64,000 nt of DNA from Ephemerocybe angulata. Taxonomy: Eukaryota; Basidiomycota; Agaricomycetes; Agaricales; Psathyrellaceae. The notes under the pieces were generated by a model, which saw only the letters and a program-made list of their open reading frames with translations, did not search any database and was not told where the DNA came from. The DNA is taken from the NCBI GenBank assembly GCA_013368325.1, contig JAACJK010000017.1, positions 62,001 through 126,000 on the forward strand. The letters run 5' to 3'. The position numbers were made by a program, and so were the translations under genes. Within the stretch, counting starts at the first letter, position 1. The number at the start of each line of letters is the position of its first letter. This document shows, one piece after another, positions 34,564-46,169 of the stretch.

Positions 34564-34725
34564 AAGTTGGCAGTCAATTCTGAGATTAGGAGCGCTGTGG
34601 AAGGAAAGTGGAAGGACTTGACAGTACATGACATCAAGAATGCGAGTCACGCAATGTTCTACGAGAAGCAGGGAGAGTATGTAGACCAGCTTTTGAAATT
34701 CGCCAGGCACGCTTTCAAGGTTTAA
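34564..34725 (+). pseudogene. alpha/beta-hydrolase pseudogene, 3' part
   Basis: This is the C-terminal piece of the gene that starts at 14906. It encodes LAVNSEIRSAVEGKWKDLT, then NASHAMFYEKQGEYVDQ and FARHAFKV, and ends at TAA 34723-34725. It aligns residue for residue with the end of the paralogue at 35198-36280 (KGKWKDLTVYTAKNGSHVFF). The expected catalytic-histidine region (ASH) is present. Joined to the 5' part with one AA removed, the alignment continues without a gap. Confidence 0.85.
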
Positions 34726-35197
34726 CGATAATGACTACCAGTCCTTGTTCCGCAATTGACGGCTATCTAATAGTTACTGGTATTCACACATTGGGGTTGA
34801 AATAGTGTCTTGTACTATGATAAATCGACCATTTCTAGTAACCCACCGATTCCACCAAATGCAGTTACCTGGATGGGTAAAATCTTAAAAATACCACCAA
34901 CCTTATTGTCTTTATCGAATCCAGAGCCAATCCAGAGCATGGCATCAGAAGCCCCGAATGACGAGATCCGCAGATAGCGAGAAACATCACTGACGAGAAT
35001 ACTCCCCTAAGTATACACAGGATAGCTTCCATCCGACGGTTACAAATCATCTTCGAAGATCGATGATATTCGACCAGAACCAACTTACAAATGGTGCCTA
35101 TGGAAGGACCAATGTCGAGATCACAGACTATATAAAGTGACGGTCGGGCTGGTACAGTCTAGCATTACTCCCCCCAGGTGATCTACATTGGATCGAA
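34726..35197. other. spacer between hydrolase copies
   Basis: This holds the presumed promoter of the second copy, with TATATAAAGTGACGG near 35129. No gene is seen. Confidence 0.45.
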
Positions 35198-36280
35198 ATG
35201 GCTTCTGCTGTCCTCCACGCTACGTTCTCTTTAACAGAGCGGTATGTGTCCTCTTCGGACGGGACACAAATCTTTGCGCAAGCTGTTGGGCAGCCTCACC
35301 TCCCGACTCTTGTCTTTGTGCACGGATTCGCATTGAGTGCTCTTGTGTGGGCCCACATCCTTCATGATACGAACCTCCTTCGCTACTTCCACTTGGTAAG
35401 TCATATATTATACCCATAGAATATACCGCTGGGGTCATTGACTTGCCGTCACAATAGCTAGCATACGACCTACGAGGACACGGGCGCAGTGGGAAGCCAG
35501 CGAAAGAAGCCGACTACCTCAAAGCTTGGCGCAGACGACTTCGTTGCTGTGACTAAAGCTTTCAATGTGACGAAGCCATTATTCATTGGATGGTGAGCAT
35601 ATCATAGCCCACTCCCCCCTTAATTAGGCTAACACGCCCGTTTAATGTGTAGGAGTCTGGGAGGTACGATTCACCATCAAGCATCGGTCCGCTTTGTGAT
35701 ATGGGCGCCTAATCACGACTCCTGTTCTTCAGGTACATATGCGTCAGATGTCTTGCAGCATTACGGCCCCGACGCACTATCTGGTATAATTTGGACTGCA
35801 GGGTTGCCGTACCTCGCCGCTTCACCCACCGTGCTCACACCATGGATCCAGAACATCGTCCTACCCGCGATCTCCAGCGTCGACAACGCCACTCTCGGTC
35901 TGTCAATTCGCCAAGAATTCACTAATGCGCTCTTCAACCACCCTGAAAAGGTACCCATCGGAGTACTCTGGAGCTGGCTCGGATCTACAACGCTACAAGA
36001 TCCCGCGAAGATTACCTTCCCAGCGGGCCCTGGACGAGGTAACACACAGGATCCGACGAACCTCTTTGAGGCTGGAAAGAAGGGCATACCCCTGTTGATA
36101 ATTAATGGGGACGCGGATCGATTCGTCATTGGCGACGAGACGGTTAAGGCTGTCAAGGGAAAGTGGAAGGACTTGACCGTCTACACGGCGAAGAATGGGA
36201 GTCATGTGTTCTTCTATGAGGAAAAGGAGGAGTATGTTTGCCAGGTTCTGCGGTTCGCCCGACGGGTTTTCCAGGTTTGA
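35198..36280 (+). pseudogene. alpha/beta-hydrolase paralogue with one frameshift
   Basis: A hydrolase-fold protein of about 290 aa, with exons 35198-35395, 35458-35592, 35653-35663 and 35733-36280. Motifs are LVFVHGFALSALVW (oxyanion region), LAYDLRGHGRSGKP, GWSLGGT with the nucleophile Ser in an 11-nt exon, INGDADRF with the acid, and NGSHVFFYE with the His. At about 35521 the frame slips: the bases read DYL then leave the frame, and shifting by one restores KLGADDFVAVTKAFN. So the gene needs a 2-nt gain or 1-nt loss to be open. Everything else is intact, so the damage is recent or a sequencing error. It lies directly downstream of the split copy, so the two look like a tandem duplication. 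Confidence 0.8.
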
Positions 36281-36497
36281 GGAGTCGCTATCTATCAGCA
36301 TGTCATATCCATATCCGTTGGAGTAGAAACCCTGTGTTGCCAAACCATGATTGTGTGCGTGTTGAAGTTGAGTGTGCGAGAGACTCGCTGGTGGCTTCAA
36401 TGAATAATCTTATGAAAATTAAAGCAATGTCTACACGCGATTGCACGTAAAGAGACTTTTAGTAGTAACCTCTATCGGAAATGAGCAGAATTACGCC

Positions 36498-38469
36498 TTA
36501 TTCCGCCACGATATCTCCCCTTTCGCCCCCGTCATCAGCTTTGAGTGTGTCCACATGTCTGAGCCTCTCCTCTTCCTTTAGTCGTACGGCGACCTTTTCC
36601 ACCTCTCGGTCCCAATCTGTTGTTAGGCACAGATAGCTCGCTACGACAGAGCAGTAAATCAGTGACACTGTTAGCCCGTACCAAAGCCCCTTCAACCCCA
36701 TATGTCTAGTGAACGCGAGCCATAATCCGAGTGGGATACCCACGACGTAGTATCCCGAGATGTTCAACATCGCCCCAACAAGCTGAATGCCGCGCGCACG
36801 CATAATACCCCCCGTAACGCCTACGGCTCCATCGAAGACTTGGAAAAGTGCGGCTATGGGAAGAACGTCTGCGACGAGGGAGACAACTGCCTCGTCGTTT
36901 GTGAAAAGGCGGCCCCAGGAGTGTCGCAAGGTCATGAACATTGCGCTCATCAGGAGAGAGATGCCGATGGTCATGGCAAAGGATGCGTTCGCTGCAACGC
37001 CCGCTCGTCTTCCTCTACGCTCCCCAAGCAAGTTACCGATACTGCTCTTCATAGTTAGTATCGGCGCTCTGGCGGTCTAGTAGGCTTCCTTACCGGACTG
37101 ATGAAGCGACACCAATCGCGAAGGGCGCCTGGAACGTTGCTCCGCATGAGGTGCCAAGAACAGATTGGGTCGCTAGAGCCGTCGGCCCGATGGCGGACGC
37201 AGCCAAGACGACAAGCTCCCAAGCCCACCACTCCGAGCACACCTGTCCAACACCACTCAGCCCCAGGCGAACCAAGCGACCCAGGTGTGTGAACATGCGC
37301 ATTGTGAGCGGGTGCCACGCGCGCAGATCCGTATAGCGGGCGCCGTACGTGAACGACGCGATGGAAATGAGATAGTATGATACCACGGAGGCGATGGGGG
37401 CCCCAATGAACCCCATGCTGAATGGCTCGGGACCCCAGACCAAGAACCAGCCGAGAAATGCGTTGATTGGGGCGACGAGTAGGATGATCCTTGTCGGTAC
37501 GGTGAAGAGACCTTGCGACTGGAAGTAGCGGCTGTATCACGCATAAGCTTAGGGTACGGGATGAGACAAAGGAGAGTTCTTCGATGCTCACCGGCTAATG
37601 GTGTTAAATACAAATGGTGGTAGGGCGAGTGTAATCCAACGGAGGTACTGAGAGGCCAGGTGAGCCACCTCCGGGTCTTGCTTCAGGCGAAGTAAAAACG
37701 ACTGCGCGTTGAACCAGGTGATCGTTATGGGCTGTGAAGCGATAATAAGTATGGGTCAATCTCCACTACTCCAGGTATCGAACGTACGATCATCAGACAA
37801 GCCATAACGACAACTGTGTTCAAGTTAGTACATGTATGCGTGCTCAATGGGTAATGACATGGTAACATACACATTCTCTGTGCCCATAGTCCTACATATT
37901 GTGGGTGCGATGAGGTCCAAGCCGACGGCATTAGGGTATCTAGTGCACTACAGAAGCCTTGGATGACGCTGAAGCCTGTGACGTTGGCAGTCATCGAGCC
38001 CAAGGTAATACCGGCGAGCGCCGTCGTTGACATGTGGCCGACAGAGATGACGGGGACAATGATCATGGTAAACTGAAGTACCTGCGTCCTGGGGTAGAAA
38101 ACTCAAGTTATCTCATGTTATGTCCACTACAATGTATCAGGCAACTCACGCAAACAGTGGTACCGCAGCTTCCGTCAGGGTAGGAAGCTCTTCCCAGAAC
38201 ATGGCCATGCTGGAGACGTTGTCCTGCGATGGGGTTTCGTCGATGCCATCCTGGATATGAGGATTACGGGGTGTCGATAGTAGTGGTGTATGCTCGGATG
38301 GAAAGTCTTTGGGGCTGGGGGCAGGAGGTACTACTTCCATGGTCGCCTTCGTAAGACGTTCCGGCTCAGAAAGTGCATCGTTCTGAGTCGTATTCTGAGT
38401 GGGGACGTAGGCAGGCGTAGCGGTATTGGACAAGGACGACGAGGATTCTGTTTCGCGGGGAGCGGCCAT
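36498..38469 (-). CDS. MATE-family multidrug/toxin efflux transporter
   Basis: This is an integral membrane antiporter expected to export organic cations or toxins using a proton or sodium gradient. About six exons give roughly 570 aa. A cytosolic N-terminus (MAAPRETESSSSLSN, through EHTPLLSTP) precedes the first helix at LTEAAVPLFATQVLQF. Family signatures are VGHMSTTALAGITLGSM, GFCSALDTLMPSAW, QYVGLWAQRMFVVMAC, RYFQSQGLFTVPTRIIL, APIASVVSYYLISIA and IGVASSVRIGNLLGERRGRR. The 26-nt exon 37813-37788 sits between two introns and joins in frame on both sides. The end is a charged tail with LKADDGGERGDIVAE. The start at 38469 is the only ATG before the dileucine-like SEHTPLL segment typical of vacuolar fungal MATEs. 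Confidence 0.85.
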
Positions 38470-38740
38470 TGGAGCCAGGAGCAGAGATCCGGCTGACGAG
38501 TCACGAAAAGATGGATCTTGGTCTTTATCCCACAGCGCCTCCGAGGAGGGCGGGAAATTGCGCGTCCATGAATTCTGATTCCGCCAGGGCTTCTTGCACG
38601 CTGCACATGTGTTACCTTGATTTTTGTCAATGACTCATTTAAGAATACTCGTCCGATACCTGCTGACGGGCAGAGTGTACCTGAGAACCCTGAACTGCCT
38701 TTGAGTGCTGATAAGGCTACATATGTATCAAATGACTCGG

Positions 38741-40075
38741 TCAGTAACAGCAAGAACACTTCGATGCAACCTTCACCCAGTCATCACCCCGCAAGTCCCT
38801 GACAGATTGTCTAGCCGCTGGGTCGATAACAAGACACTTCCGAAGAAACGCGCACATCGCAGTGGCTTCATATTCCGTCAGCACTTGCCTCAGACTCTTC
38901 TCTAATGATTGAATCGAAGTGTTTGTGTCTGGGAGAACTTGAACGTTTGAATCCCCTTGCCAAGCATCAGGAATACTGTCCTGAAGGACGTCCCGGATTT
39001 CCCGAAGTCGTTCGGAGGCGGTACCGGTCGAGGTAAACAACTTTTCCCCCGTCACAAGCTCGAAGGCCTGTGTTGCGATGATTATTAGTGATTAGAATCG
39101 AGAGTAAAAGGGAGATGGACCGCGTACCAAACATCCGAGCATCCATACGTCAGTTGACAGTCCGCAGGTAGGATTTGCCAGGAGGGTCTCTGGAGCAGAA
39201 CTATAGTCGTGCTCTCTCTCGGGGGCATACGGCGGTACTTGAACTGGCAAGTGTCGATATCGCAGTCAGACTCCAGAGCGCGTGCATAAATGAGAGAGTA
39301 AGGACATACCGTGTCCAAAACCCGCAAGGAGGAGCATCCAATCCGCAACTTCACGCATAGGTTCGTCCCATTTAGCCGTCTCGTCTCCGAGAGGCTGCGA
39401 ACGCACGACAGGGAAACCGCCAATGATCTCCGTTTTTCCTGGAGGTCTCTCCGCAAGATGTTCTGCCAACTCCTCCTCATCTACGGAGGCCCAGAAGACG
39501 AGGTTCTCGAGCTTGACGCCTGCGTCACACTTGGGATTACCGAAGCACATAACGCTCGAAATAACAATCAAAGACATACCTGAATGCATGACCTCCTCAT
39601 TTTGCAGGCTTTCGAGCGTCGAAAGGACAGTAGACACGGTATACTGTACAACATGAACTGGGAGTCCCGGGCGCCCATCCCTCTTCGCATCTCTCAGCAA
39701 GCCCGAAAGCGGCAATCCATATTCAATCATCACGAGGCACAGGTGCTCGCCATGAACACCTGTCTCCCAGAAGCTGTAGTTGATTGTGGGAAACGGGATC
39801 CACTTTCTGGCGCGAGCGACCGCGCCCTGGAGGATTGGACGTAGTGTAGTATCTGCGCCCTTAGAAGCGGAGACAGTGAACACCTGTACCACCCAATACA
39901 CGGTTTCGTCCCCAGTCTTTTCCGATACAAACCAGGTGGACGACCGGGGTCCCCACCCTAGCTTCCGAACGATGGTATACTTTCCTCCATGGAGTGTTTG
40001 ATTGATGTCTGCGGGGAGGTATCCAAAGCCGTCTTCTGCTGAGAGGTTGAGCGGTTCTTCGGGGAACGAGGCCAT
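38741..40075 (-). CDS. SRPK-like protein kinase fold lacking catalytic residues (pseudokinase)
   Basis: A 382-aa protein from four exons (40075-39580, 39519-39310, 39243-39128, 39067-38741), all joining in frame. It resembles the SR-protein kinase group: GGKYTIVRKLGWGPRSSTWF is the glycine loop, SAPETLLANPTCGLSTDVWM the APE region, and KCLVIDPAARQSVRDL the C-lobe end. The residues needed for catalysis are changed. The lysine of the VAIK motif is Gln (YWVVQVF), the catalytic-loop Asp is Gly (HSGVKLENLVF), and the DFG Asp is Gly (LLAGFGHV). The frame is otherwise undamaged, so this looks like a maintained pseudokinase rather than a decayed gene. Its role and partners are unknown. Confidence 0.8.
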
Positions 40076-40586
40076 AATACAGCGGAGGTGAGGGGTGTGA
40101 GTTAGACAACCAGTTGTGTCAAGTCGTGTAGGGTCGTTGCGATTGGGGGGTCAGAAGCGGGGTAGATGCACTCCTCCCCAGATCGTAGCAGCCGTAAATA
40201 AGTATCGATGCTGGATTCGGGTCCTGAGACCGCATTTGGCCCACATCAGGCGCCCATTTATCAAACATGAAGATGTCTGTACTCATCTGTTGATTGTGTA
40301 GACACGCTACAAACACTTATCGTATACACACCACACACACGCACACGAGAACACATGACCGTGGATTTGAAGAAAGGCATAATGAGTTCATGACTACGAA
40401 ATGAGAGTTGTAGACGCCAACGCAGGGCTCACAATCCCGGGCGTAGGGGTAAGGTACGTCGACCGCCCGAGTCAGGGCTTCATCATCACCCATCACACAC
40501 CACCCAAAATGAATGAAAAGATGCATAGGACAACACCCGAAACGTAGTGGCCAAACGAAATATGGCCAAACGAAGTATTCGAAATG

Positions 40587-40850
40587 AATTCCCGAGTAAC
40601 TTCCAGCTCGAACGAAGTCCATCGAGACGTCCGCATCGAGCGAACGCACGGGTATGCACATTCGAGAAGAATGCTGTCCCCTATCCGAAGCGAAAGCAGG
40701 ACTGAGGTGAGTATAAAAAGGGGTCTCGAATCGACCGAACCAGAGCAAGGATCGACGCGCTAATCGAAAGACGCGATCGCACGACGGACGCGAGCAACCG
40801 ATCCGCCATCCGATCCTCCAGTTGAACGAAGAAAGGAAAGACAAAGAAAG
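40587..40850 (+). repeat. dispersed direct repeat, copy A
   Basis: It begins TGAATTCCCGAGTAACTTCC and matches 45148-45450 over about 260 bp at high identity. Copy A has TATAAAAAGGGG where copy B has AAGAAAGGGG. Copy B has an extra segment of about 65 bp near 45325-45385. Both are in the same orientation, 4.6 kb apart. Confidence 0.8.
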
Positions 40851-40886
40851 AACCCAAGACCCAACCTCAAGCGAACGGAACATAAA

Positions 40887-41830
40887 ATGAACCCAAAACG
40901 CGCACTCACCATGCTTCATATCAACCCCCCCATACTCCTCCTCCCCACACTCCTTCCAAAACCACATGACACTCCCGTCCGAAACCGATCCAACGTTCCC
41001 ACCCTCTCCTGCTCCTTATACTTCCCCCTCCTACACGCCCCACTCCCGTACCTCTCCTGCACCTTACCGTCCTGCCCCGCTCCGCCGTGATGCCCCCGTC
41101 GACTCCGTCTTTCGTTAGGAGGAAGCATTTATGGTCTTTGAGTACCCAGCGGGCTCAATCTAGAATGGGGAGAAGGTAAGATTCGTGTGAGTACGTGCGC
41201 GATATAGTAGGCAGAGCGAAGGGATGGACGAAAGGGATGGATTTAGAAGGAGAAGGGGAGGAGGGAGATGACGATGGAGCGCAAACGTATCATAACAAAT
41301 ATATAGTTCTTTTCACTGAACCTCGTCGTATCGACGCACAAGGCCTCAAACAAAACCGAAGATAGTGTAATCACATACGCTGCGCTCCACCGTTGTTTGA
41401 CCACCCCATAACGCGAGATATACACGTCGCATAGTCCAGCGAGGGGGCAACCCCGAACTGGAATAGATCGAAAGCAAAGCACAGTGCAAAGAATAAGGGA
41501 CGAAGGAGACGAATAGAGAGAGAGAGCCGATCGACAGAACACGATAGGCGCCGCGAAGGTACGAGGCGAAGGACTCTAACCAGAACCGAACCCGAAACGC
41601 ACACTCACGAGTCACCGTGCTTCATCCTCCCCGTACTCCTTCCAAAACATGGCAACGAACCCACAACCAACACCACGATCCCCCGAACTCGAAAGAGCGT
41701 CGGACGGCACATCCTCAAACCAAACCCGAACCCAAAACGCACACTCACGAGTCACCATCCTTCATCCCCCCGTACTCCTTCCAAAACAACAGGACACTCC
41801 TCTCCAAATCCGAACCAAACTCCCCACTCC
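40887..41830 (+). repeat. three copies of an ACGCRCACTCAC..TTCCAAAAC module
   Basis: The module reads ACCC(A/G)AAACGC(A/G)CACTCAC, then a gap, then TTCATCC, CCCGTACTCC and TTCCAAAACA. Copies start at about 40890, 41590 and 41728. The first and third are followed by similar CT-rich text (CTCCTTATACYTCCCCCTCC). This suggests a duplicated segment of a few hundred base pairs. Confidence 0.65.
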
Positions 41831-41959
41831 TTATACCTCCCCCTCCTGCCCCTAACCCTCCTGCCCCTCCCTTCGCATCCCACGCCAACGCCCTCCCGCA
41901 GTCGGACACCCGCCCCCACCGCACCGGAACCGGCTGGTGGAGGCGCAAACGCCGTCTTC

Positions 41960-43058
41960 TCAGCCATCTCCGCCTCCTCGAGTAAATGCCGATATAGCCT
42001 CGAGCAATGTGCGATAATCGCACCCGAAACCCCCTCCGCGCTCGTGGAGACGAGTCTCAGGCGTTCCCATTGGGACTGGTGACGAAGATGAGGGGAATAG
42101 GGTTCTGGGAGGAGCATGGTTCGGGTCGTCGGAGCACCGCCATTCGTCGTTGTACTCGTACTCGTTGCGTACTCGCGTTCGGTGAGGGTGTGGTTGTTGT
42201 ACTCGGAGTCGCCGACGTGGTAGCAGGAGGATCATCCCCGCCGTCCAACCGATGCGGATAACGACGAACGCAGACAAATTCCCCTTCGGCGGGACGCTGA
42301 AGACGTGTTGGCAGGGGTAGGTGATCATCGTGTCTTCGGAAGGATGGTTCCACAGTTTTTCGGGGTCGGCGAGGGCGAGAGGGGGTTCGGGGGTGCTCCT
42401 GTTGTTGTCGGGGTCATGAGGGAGGTAGTCGATGGGATGGACGTAGTCGTTGGGGTGGAGTTCATCATTCGTTCGTTCGATTCCTTCCATATATCCTCCT
42501 CCTCCTCCTGACGCTCCTTCCACTCCTCCTAATCCTGATCATCCAGTTCGTCCGGTAGGAGAGACGGGTCGTACAGACGCACAGGCGGCGACAAAGCGGT
42601 GTTGGTAGAATCTCTTGGACGATGTGGAAAGAGGATGTGGTAGCGAGTTCTTCGTACGACATCGGACCCAAGTCGATGCTCGCCGTCACCGCTACGCCCA
42701 TCGCCGGCTTCGCAGTTGTAGAATAACTCGGTCTTAGCAAGTCTCCTTCGTCGTCGTTCTCCGAATCCCGGCGATCCGATGTTGGTGGCGGGTTTGACGA
42801 AGCGTCGTCTACATCGCCGTCGTGATTCGTCGTTGTGGCTAAGGTATGTGAATGTGAAGTACCTCGTGTCTGTGGTTCCGTAGGCTGAAGCGAGCTACGC
42901 GCAGAAGCGGTGGTGGACCCGAGGAAGACGAAGACGAGGATGTGCGAAGCCTTTGGACCTGGACCCGGACGCGGGTGTCCGTGCTGGGCGTCGCGAGGTG
43001 GACGAAGAGGCCGCCCTACCTGGTCGCGCGCGTACAGCGGCGTGTGGGAGAGGACCAT
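41960..43058 (-). CDS. possible multi-exon hypothetical protein, poorly resolved
   Basis: Two long minus-strand frames, 43058-42465 and 42523-41960, overlap slightly and have better composition than the surroundings. The first has DSENDDEGDLLRPSYSTTAK and SIDLGPMSYEELATTSSF. The second has LADPEKLWNHPSEDTMITYP and NLSAFVVIRIGWTAGMILLL, one possible membrane segment. A third frame between them reads RLYDPSLLPDELDDQD, then a stop, then EEWKERQEEEEDIW. I cannot build a single spliced model, and no family is recognised. It could be a decayed gene. Confidence 0.3.
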
Positions 43059-43608
43059 GCGGGCGTGGAGGAGGTGGTGGAGGAGGAGGGAATGGCACAG
43101 CAGCTGGGGCGGGCCACGGCGGGGAGGGAGGAGCTTGGAGGGCGGTCTCCTGGGATGGACGGACGGACTGTGGGTTGGGTTAGGTTGGGGGCTGGAGACG
43201 AGTGGGGGTGGGGTGGGACGTACTGGTTGGTGCGCGGTGGACCTGGGACCTGCGTTTATGCTAAGACGTTGCTAAACTTGACCGGACCTCGGTCGTTTCG
43301 GGACTCCTTCCTAAGCACAGATCCCTCTTCCTTTGTCGCCTAAGATTACAGAGAGCGGGACCAAGAGACTCGGAGGCGCAAACTTGAGTTGTAGAGAGAA
43401 AGAAGAAGAAGGAAGAATGGGGTTGACCAGAACGCGGATGGCCACGATGATGATTGCACCACTACAAGGTTCCTTTTGTTTGGCATCTACCTCTGGAACA
43501 GACATTGTATCGTCCGTTTCAACTTAAACTTTCAGCGCTCATCCTCCGTCCTCGTGTATGACAGCTCCTGCGTATTGTATACCACGGAGGATTAAATCCT
43601 GAGCCCAG

Positions 43609-44408
43609 ATGTACGACGAGCAGGCGACGTCGCCCCATCGTCCGTCCGCGCTTCGTCATCACCCGGCACAAAACAAATTAAGTCGTGCCCGCCCGTACCC
43701 GCCTCGGAAGACAATTGCGAAGTCTCTGATTGTCGGAGATGGGGTTGGAAATGCAGACGTTGGTACGTCTCAATCGATTACCGCTTTTGCAGAATTGCTT
43801 TGACGAAGCATACATAGATCAACGTCCCGCTTGGGCGACTGCCATGATGGAGACCATTGAAAGAAGCAATGCCACCTTCGAGGCGGGTATTCGAAGTGTC
43901 AATGCCAGGATCGACGGCGTTCACACCAGGATCGACGGTGTTCACACCAGGCTCACCAGACTCCAGGGTACAATCGATTCGACGCGGACGTTGGTGATCA
44001 AGTCACTGCAAGCGTCCGCTAAGGTAAGTATTATTACCTCTTGGCTTGGTTAAAGTAACTCACCTCTCGAAGGCATCCAACAGATTGGTTGGATTCGGAA
44101 CATTGGAGAACCCCCTCCAAGCCGTCGTCTTTCACAATGGAGAGAACCCAGTCGATGACGTGGTGAGCATCTGCACTTCCTGCTCTATCTTTTACCAATA
44201 TATTCTCTTCTAGCATCTACCCCCTCTCGTAACATCGAAGGATATTCTTAATCTGAACTACAACGACCTTCGGAGCTATGCTCAAGGCTACGGGTTTTCT
44301 CCTCTCCCCACTCCATCAGACCGTCGGGCTTCAGAAATGGATAAGGAAAGGATGCGCCAGTTTGTGACTCGGTTTATAGGTGCTACATATATTCCACCGC
44401 ATCAGTGA
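43609..44408 (+). CDS. Mug135-like C-terminal domain protein
   Basis: Four exons (43609-43762, 43809-44023, 44073-44162, 44214-44408) join in frame, giving about 217 aa. The middle is a coiled-coil-like segment with a tandem octad, ARIDGVHTRIDGVHTRLTRL. The C-terminal part, NRLVGFGTLENPLQAVVFHN, then LPPLVTSKDILNLNYNDLRS and YGFSPLPTPSDRRASEMDKE, matches from memory the domain named after fission-yeast Mug135. That gene is upregulated in meiosis; its molecular role is not known. The family is common in Agaricomycetes. The 46-nt first intron is the shortest in the gene. The start at 43609 is the first in-frame ATG, but the N-terminus is not conserved enough to confirm it. Confidence 0.7.
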
Positions 44409-44627
44409 GGATCCGGGTTCGCTTGGACTACGGGTGTAGCGGACATGGTACGATAGTGCTCTGTGTATTAGATAGTGCGACCTTCAGCTGGGGAGAAGTG
44501 GATTGGTTTAAGTGGAAGAATGTAGCTACGAATCGAGGTATAGGGCTGTCTGTAATGGGAGGAGCATATTTTTCACGTTGAATACAGGGGTAAAGTAAGA
44601 GATGTGAACCCTGCTTCTACCTCATAC

Positions 44628-44905
44628 ATGCCTGCTCCCAGCCTGCTCCATGCCGGCTACTCACATCTAAGGACCGTACGAATTTGAAAAGTCCGCTATT
44701 CCATAAAGGTGGCGGGAGTGATTGGAAGATTGACGAGTCTACTATCTTTCCTTCTCTCTCTACCTACTCCCAGCCTACTCCATGCCGTCTACTCACATCT
44801 AAGGACCGTACGAATTTGAAAAGTCCGCTATTCCATAAAGGTGGCGGGAGTGATTGGAAGATTGACGAGTCTACTATCTTTCCTTCTCTCTCCCCCGAAA
44901 TGTGA
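44628..44905 (+). repeat. tandem duplication of a 132-bp segment
   Basis: The segment containing GGACCGTACGAATTTGAAAA, at 44671 and again at 44803, is repeated with period 132 bp and nearly no difference (CTGCTCCATGCCGGCTAC against CTACTCCATGCCGTCTAC). The first boundary is near 44628. Confidence 0.8.
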
Positions 44906-45147
44906 CATACTGGAAGCCCAGATCCGAGGGGTTTTAAAACACGCAGACGGGCTATTTCTATTACGCGGGGCACGGGGCTGGAGGATTGATACATCGATCC
45001 AATAGTTCGAGTAAAGGAGTCAGCAAATCCAACTATGCATAGTCGATTCCCTAATACTGGATCTACCAGGGCCAACACTCTGAATGCACCTTCTTGCGCT
45101 CTCACAAAGGTCTGACTCGAAGATCTATCCGAGACCCCTAAGAATGA

Positions 45148-45450
45148 AGTGAATTCCCGAGTAACTTCCAGCTCGAACGAAGTCCATCGAGACGTCCGCA
45201 TCGAGTGACTACACGGGTTCGCACATTCGAGAAGAATTCTGTCCCCGATCCGAAGCGAAAGCAGGAGAGTAAGAAAGGGGTCCCGAATCGACCGGATCCA
45301 GGGCAAGGATAGACGCGCTAATAGAACTAACACCTACTTAGGAAGGTAAGAAAACGAAGGAACGACATGACTGAGGATAGACGCGATCGAACTACGCGAA
45401 CGACGCGAGCAACCGATCCGCCATTTGATCCTCCAGTTCAACGAAGAAAG
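45148..45450 (+). repeat. dispersed direct repeat, copy B
   Basis: Counterpart of 40587-40850 (see copy A), with an internal insertion of about 65 bp. Confidence 0.8.
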
Positions 45451-46169
45451 AAACGCTTTCCGGGCTGCTGTGATGGGACTATGCCGAACTGTCAGAACTT
45501 TCTACTTCCCTCGGCTGTCAATGGGAGCGCGTTGAGGTAGAGCGGGTGTGTGGGCCTGAGTGCACTCGCTGCGGGCATCGGGTTAACCACGTCGCTAGAC
45601 GTTGACCACAGTAGAGTGGAACGAGCGGTTTGCCACTTTTACGCGTGACGAAGATGTATAAAACTGGCGGTCAGCGGGAGGTTCATTTGAAGAAAGGATG
45701 CGTTGAGGATGACGATTGACAGTGTCAAGAGGAAGATAAGGAGCGTGGTGACCCTCCGCCCGTCTCCGCTGGCTGCGCTGCTTCGAGTTCCCTTACGGTG
45801 AGTAAATATATTGCGTCGGCTAGGGTACCTATAAGCAAAGACTCTCTGAGGGCGCGTAGAAGCTGAATTGTCGACTACGAGATAATTCGCTAGGATATAT
45901 GGAGACCGCAACTTTAAAGATACGCTTAAGCCTGCGCAGCATGTCGAAATAGCCTTAATGTATATCGTATCATGATACCTGCCCATGCATGCACACGGAC
46001 TGATAGAGCTACGCTACTTGACGTCTGGCGCATGTCATCTATTTAATCCGAACATCCCCCTCCCACATGTCAAATATATATAACCGAGACTTAAGCCGAT
46101 TTCAAGAAACAGATGGTAATCAATATGCATATCTATCTAGAGCAAATTGGGTGTTTGAACGGTTATATA

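Larger units (their letters stand above)
40076..41959. other. intergenic, repeat-rich
   Basis: No gene is supported. The stretch carries one copy of a dispersed repeat (40587-40850) and three copies of a shorter module (40887-41830). A 216-codon minus-strand frame at 40967-40317 runs through the repeat and has no protein-like pattern. Confidence 0.5.

Noticed and set aside
40317..40967. A 216-codon minus-strand frame
   Set aside because: It crosses the dispersed direct repeat and has no recognisable protein pattern; its counterpart in copy B is not kept open.
40587..45450. An LTR retrotransposon with the two direct repeats as LTRs
   Set aside because: No TG..CA edges, primer-binding site, polypurine tract or reverse transcriptase/integrase coding sequence between them.
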